Shown piece by piece: positions 38,304 to 41,512 of a stretch of DNA of 41,512 bases (its first letter is position 1; the number at the start of each line of letters is the position of its first letter). This DNA comes from CAYVQE01 sp964454005. Its GTDB lineage: Bacteria; Myxococcota; B64-G9. The stretch spans positions 1 through 41,512 of the forward strand of contig CAYVQE010000037.1 of the NCBI GenBank assembly GCA_964454005.1. The letters run 5' to 3'. The notes below the pieces were generated by a model. The model worked only from the letters and a program-made list of their open reading frames with translations. It did not search any database and had not been told where the DNA came from. A program made the translations under genes and the position numbers.

Positions 38304-38333
38304 AACATCGGCCATGCCCGCGGCAGCTGTCAA
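38304..38333 (-). promoter_or_regulatory. Possible promoter of the TyrA-like/cmk/ispH unit
   Basis: On the minus strand TTGACA (38328-38333), an 18-base spacer and GATGTT (38304-38309). The -35 box is perfect and the -10 box weak. Confidence 0.35.
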
Positions 38334-38398
38334 CTCGATAGCGACCCCGCCGCACGGGCCGGCGTGGTCCGACCACCGCCATAAGTGCTTGTCTCAGC

Positions 38399-38428
38399 TT
38401 GACATGGGCGCGGTGCAGCACAGATAAT
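38399..38428 (+). promoter_or_regulatory. Predicted promoter of the outer-membrane protein gene
   Basis: TTGACA (38399-38404), an 18-base spacer and GATAAT (38423-38428), 40 bases before the ATG. With the minus-strand site it makes a divergent promoter region (38261-38467). Confidence 0.6.
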
Positions 38429-38467
38429 GACCAACGCTGAACACCGGAGCAGAACGGAAGGGTGGCA

Positions 38468-39883
38468 ATGGCGAGGACGATACGCTGGATGGGTCTGGGG
38501 CCGGTCGGGTTGCTGGCCGCGTTTCTGCTGGCGGCCGCGGCGCCGTCCCCGGCCGCGGCCCAGAACGCAGTGGTGGCCAAGTTCCGCGACAAGACGGGCC
38601 GGGCCAAGCTGGGCAAGAAGGCATGGGTGGCGGTGGCCCGCGCGCTCAAGCGCAAGGGCGTGCGCCTGGTGGCCTACCGCCAGTACCTGCGCATCGCGCG
38701 CAAGAGCCGCATCAAACGCCGCGGCGCCTTCAAGCCGCGCGGGGTGCGCCGGCTGGCCGAGCGCATGAAGCTGGCGGCGGTGATCACCGGCACGGCCTAC
38801 CGCAAACGCGGCGCTTTCATCGTCGGGGTCCGGGCCATGGGCGCCGACGGGCGGGTGGTCTTCAAGAAGGGCTACCGGTTGCGCCGGGCCCGCTTCCCGC
38901 GCGCCAAGGCCGACGAGGTGGCCGCCGCCATCCTGGAGGCGCTCGATCTGGGCGCGCCCGCGGCGGCCGCGCCCGAGCCTGAGCCCGAGCCCAAACCCGA
39001 GCCCAAGCCCGAACCTGAGCCCGGGACCGGCGGCACGGGCGACGACTCCGTCCTGCCGGCCTGGGCCCGCAGCGATGACCAGCCCGAGCCGAAGACCAGC
39101 CCCAGCGCCCCGGCCGCCGAGCCACCCGCAAAAGAACAGGCCGACGCGGGCGAGGCCGGCCGGGCCGAGGCCCGGGCCGCGCCCGAGCCGGAGCGGGAAC
39201 CGCGCCCGGCCTCCTCGGTCAACGACGCCCTGGTCAGCGCCGGGGTCTCCTTCCACCACCGCGCCGGGCTGCACCCGCGCCACGAGGCCAGCCTGTATCC
39301 GGGCCTGCGCTTCGACGGCCGGCTGTTTTTGGGCACCTTTTTGGACATCCCGGTGGTGCGCGACATCGGCGTGGGCGGCATGTTCGACATGGCCCTGGGG
39401 CTGGAGTACGCCTACTCGGACAGCGACGACGCCTGGGAGGCGCAGCAGATGCAGTGGCGCGCCGAGCTGACCTACCGGCTGGCGCTGGACACCGGGCTCA
39501 AGCCGGCCTTCCTGCTGCGGCTGGGCTACGGGTCCACCTCGTCGAGCATCGACGCCGGTGCGGGCGAGCTGGCCCTGAGCGCGAGCTACATGTCGCCCTA
39601 CGCCTCGATCGACATCTACCTGATGCTCTACGACCCGGTGCTGCGCCTGTTCGCCTCGGGCGGCATCCTGTACCTGGTCTCGGCCGGCGAAGATGTGGGC
39701 GGCTCGGGCCTGGGCTTCAACGTGTTCGCCGGCGTCGACATCGACGTGATCGACGCCATCCACATCGGGCTGGGCTACGACCTGACGCAGTACATGCTGG
39801 AAGACGGCTCGGCCGACGGGCTGGGTGAGTACAGCGATACCTTCCAGAGCTTCTTCCTGCGCGTCGGCTACAACTACAATTGA
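38468..39883 (+). CDS. Predicted outer-membrane beta-barrel protein of unknown function
   Basis: 471 residues, not recognised as a named protein. A signal peptide (LLAAFLLAAAAPSPAAAQ) is followed by a basic alpha/beta domain (about 35-155, with LGKKAWVAVARALKRKGVRL). Next comes a Pro/Glu/Lys/Ala linker (about 160-255, PEPEPEPKPEPKPEPEP) and a C-terminal part of alternating polar/aromatic strands (about 265-471; RFDGRLFLGTFLDIPV, MQWRAELTYRLAL, FLLRVGYNYN) that looks like an 8-12-stranded barrel. The linker could span periplasm or peptidoglycan. ATG 38468 has GGAAGG 6 bases upstream; a GTG two codons earlier is too close to it. The stop overlaps the end of miaA by 10 bases, tail to tail. Confidence 0.75.
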   Translation: MARTIRWMGLGPVGLLAAFLLAAAAPSPAAAQNAVVAKFRDKTGRAKLGKKAWVAVARALKRKGVRLVAYRQYLRIARKSRIKRRGAFKPRGVRRLAERMKLAAVITGTAYRKRGAFIVGVRAMGADGRVVFKKGYRLRRARFPRAKADEVAAAILEALDLGAPAAAAPEPEPEPKPEPKPEPEPGTGGTGDDSVLPAWARSDDQPEPKTSPSAPAAEPPAKEQADAGEAGRAEARAAPEPEREPRPASSVNDALVSAGVSFHHRAGLHPRHEASLYPGLRFDGRLFLGTFLDIPVVRDIGVGGMFDMALGLEYAYSDSDDAWEAQQMQWRAELTYRLALDTGLKPAFLLRLGYGSTSSSIDAGAGELALSASYMSPYASIDIYLMLYDPVLRLFASGGILYLVSAGEDVGGSGLGFNVFAGVDIDVIDAIHIGLGYDLTQYMLEDGSADGLGEYSDTFQSFFLRVGYNYN

Positions 39884-40824
39884 GTCTCAGCCGCCTGGCC
39901 GACGAGCCAGCGGCGCAGCCGCTCGGCCAGCACTTCGGCGTCGACCGGGGCGTCGAGCCAGCGCACCGCCGGGTCGGCGCGGAACCACTTGCGCTGCTGC
40001 CGGGCGTAGCGGCGGTGGGCGCGGCGGATGGCCCGGCGGGCCTGGTCCAGGCTGCAGGCGCCGTCGAGGTGGGCGGCCAGCTGCCGGTAGCCGACCACCC
40101 GCAGCACCCGACCGGCGCCGGCGCGACGCAGCGCGCACACCTCGTCCAGCCAGCCGGCCGCCAGCATGCGATCGACGCGGGCCGCAATGCGCTCGGCCAG
40201 CTGCTCGGCCGGCCAGGCCACGGCCAGGGCGTAGGCCGGGTAGCGCGGGCGGTCGAAGCCGTGGTCGGCCTGCACCGCGCTCAGCGGCCGGCCGGTCAGG
40301 GCGTGGACCTCGAGCGCGCGCACCAGGCGCAGCGCGTCGCCCGGTGCGATGCGCGCCGCCGCGGCCGGATCGACCCGGCGCAGCTCGGCGTGCAGGCTGC
40401 CGGGCCGCTGCCGGTGCTGCCGCTCGAGCCGGCGGCGTAGCTCCTGATCGGCCGGCGGGGTGTCGATCAGCCCATACAGCAACGCCCGCAAGTACAGTCC
40501 GGTGCCGCCGACCACCAGCGGCAGGCGGCCGCGGCCGGCGATGGCGGCGATGGCCCGATCGGCCAGCGCGGCGTAACGCGCCGCCGAGAACACCTCGTCG
40601 GGCTCGGCCACGTCGATCAGGTGATAACCCAGCTCGGCCCGGGCGACCGCATCCGGCTTGGCCGTGCCGATGTCCAGGCCGCGGTAGATCTTGCGCGAGT
40701 CGGCGGCGACGATCTCGCCGTCCAGCCGGCGGGCCAGCGCCCGGGCCAACCCACCCTTGCCCGAGGCGGTTTGGCCGCAGACCACCACCAGCCGCGGCGG
40801 CCGACTCAGCCGCGGTGGAACCAA
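39874..40824 (-). CDS. miaA: tRNA dimethylallyltransferase with a non-canonical P-loop
   Basis: MiaA adds the dimethylallyl group to A37 of tRNAs that read UNN codons. The protein has 316 residues, a normal length. Conserved segments are present: DSRKIYRGLDIGTAKP, VVGGTGLYLRALLYG, VVGYRQLAAHL and RRYARQQRKWFR. The P-loop reads GQTASGKGGLA, with Gly24 where Ser or Thr normally follows the Lys, and Lys45 stands where DS-x-Q is usual. The start is probably TTG at 40824, with GAGG 7 bases upstream and a 19-base overlap with mutL; there is no ATG near the conserved N-terminus. The mutL-miaA order is seen in many bacteria. Confidence 0.9.
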   Translation of the reverse strand: MVPPRLSRPPRLVVVCGQTASGKGGLARALARRLDGEIVAADSRKIYRGLDIGTAKPDAVARAELGYHLIDVAEPDEVFSAARYAALADRAIAAIAGRGRLPLVVGGTGLYLRALLYGLIDTPPADQELRRRLERQHRQRPGSLHAELRRVDPAAAARIAPGDALRLVRALEVHALTGRPLSAVQADHGFDRPRYPAYALAVAWPAEQLAERIAARVDRMLAAGWLDEVCALRRAGAGRVLRVVGYRQLAAHLDGACSLDQARRAIRRAHRRYARQQRKWFRADPAVRWLDAPVDAEVLAERLRRWLVGQAAETQL

Positions 40825-41512
40825 CGCTCGACCTCGCGGCGGTCGAAGCTCACCAGCACCGGGCGGCCGTGGGGGCACAGGGCGCCGTAGTCTATGGCCT
40901 CGACCTGCTCCAGCAGGCTGCGCACCTCGGCCTCGCCCAGGACCTGGCCGGCGCGCACCGAGCCGTGGCAGGCCATGCGGCTCAACACCGCCAGCCGGCG
41001 TTGCTCCCAAGCGCCGGCGGCCTCGGACTCGGCCAGCTCGTCGAGCGCATCGCGCACCAGCTCGACCACCGGCACCTCGGCCAGCAGCGCCGGCACCGCC
41101 TTGACGCTGATCACGCTCGGGCCGAAGGGCTCGATCTCGATGCCCACCGCGGCCAGCCGCTCGCGCTCGGCCGCGGCCGCCTCGGCCCCGGCCGGGCCCA
41201 GCTCGAGCTGCACCGGCACCAGCAGGCGCTGCTGGCGCACGCCGTCGCGCGCGGCCGCCGCCCGCAGCCGCTCGAAGGTGACCCGCTCGTGGGCGGCGTG
41301 CTGGTCGACCACCACCAGCCGCTCCCGATCGCAGAGCAGCAGGTAGGTGTTCCACAGCCGGCCGACCAACTGCCACTCGTGCAGCGGCCGCGACGGTTCT
41401 TCGTCCAGCCCGCGGCCGGCTGCGGCTGCCACCGGCCGAGGTCCTGACGCCGGCGGCGCGCCCGCCATGCCGGCCGGCGCGAGGCGCGGCGTGGCCCCGC
41501 CGCGCTCGAAGC
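40806..41512 (-). CDS. mutL: DNA mismatch repair protein MutL, C-terminal part (cut by the window edge)
   Basis: The frame is open to the right edge, so only about 235 C-terminal residues are seen: the end of the Pro/Ala/Gly linker and the dimerisation/endonuclease domain. The metal-binding endonuclease motif DQHAAHERVTFE is intact, as are ACHGSVRAGQ and CPHGRPVLV. This MutL should therefore nick DNA itself, as in bacteria without MutH. It works with MutS, encoded 15 kb away. The stop lies inside miaA. Confidence 0.94.
   Translation of the reverse strand, partial: FERGGATPRLAPAGMAGAPPASGPRPVAAAAGRGLDEEPSRPLHEWQLVGRLWNTYLLLCDRERLVVVDQHAAHERVTFERLRAAAARDGVRQQRLLVPVQLELGPAGAEAAAAERERLAAVGIEIEPFGPSVISVKAVPALLAEVPVVELVRDALDELAESEAAGAWEQRRLAVLSRMACHGSVRAGQVLGEAEVRSLLEQVEAIDYGALCPHGRPVLVSFDRREVERWFHRG

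Overview
The window is about 70 % G+C, gene-dense and chromosomal. Several features point to a Myxococcota-like (former Deltaproteobacteria) bacterium. There is a giant secreted protein built from C-D-G-x-D-N-D-C-D-G-x-x-D-E (MopE-type) repeats with a MYXO-CTERM-like segment. There is a double-length UvrA, a TPR protein with two cyclic-nucleotide domains, and the gene orders xerD-S2P-trpS-scpA-scpB-rluB and tyrA-cmk-ispH-rpsA-ihfB. A run of ten N at 27765-27774 marks a scaffold gap, so this is a draft assembly. No tRNA, rRNA, CRISPR array, transposase or phage gene was seen. Many starts are GTG or TTG, and neighbouring genes often overlap by 4-60 bases.

Layout. 159-6095 (+): a 1,978-residue MopE-repeat protein that looks like two exported proteins joined in one frame. 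6120-9912 (-): a TPR/cNMP-binding protein and a HEAT-repeat lipoprotein. 10030-15500 (-): rluB, scpB, scpA, trpS, a site-2 protease and xerD (tRNA charging, condensin, dimer resolution), with promoters before xerD and before the protease. 15575-21463 (-): a six-gene sulfur-redox operon with its own AT-rich promoter/operator: ArsR regulator, Tat-exported molybdoenzyme, four-cluster ferredoxin, two half-size YeeE/YedE transporters (one fused to a rhodanese-like domain lacking the catalytic Cys) and an NrfD/PsrC membrane subunit. 21561-26669 (-): an AMIN-type amidase, mutS and a NUDIX hydrolase. 26738-32166 (-): double UvrA, interrupted by the gap. 32268-38260 (-): ychF, ihfB, rpsA, ispH, cmk and a TyrA-like gene with altered active-site motifs. 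38468-39883 (+): a lone predicted outer-membrane protein. 39874 to the right edge (-): miaA and the 3' part of mutL.

How the genes work together. The sulfur operon carries all three subunits of a Psr/Phs-type quinone-linked reductase, plus transporters of the thiosulfate-uptake family and a sulfur-binding-like domain. I read it as a regulated polysulfide or thiosulfate respiration/uptake module; the substrate is inference. DNA repair is well represented (mutS, mutL, uvrA), as are translation and tRNA functions (trpS, miaA, rpsA, rluB).

The most interesting points are the sulfur operon with its Cys-less rhodanese-like domain, the fusion point inside the MopE-repeat protein, the repeated motif in the rpsA leader, the lost catalytic motifs in the TyrA-like protein, and a non-canonical P-loop in MiaA.
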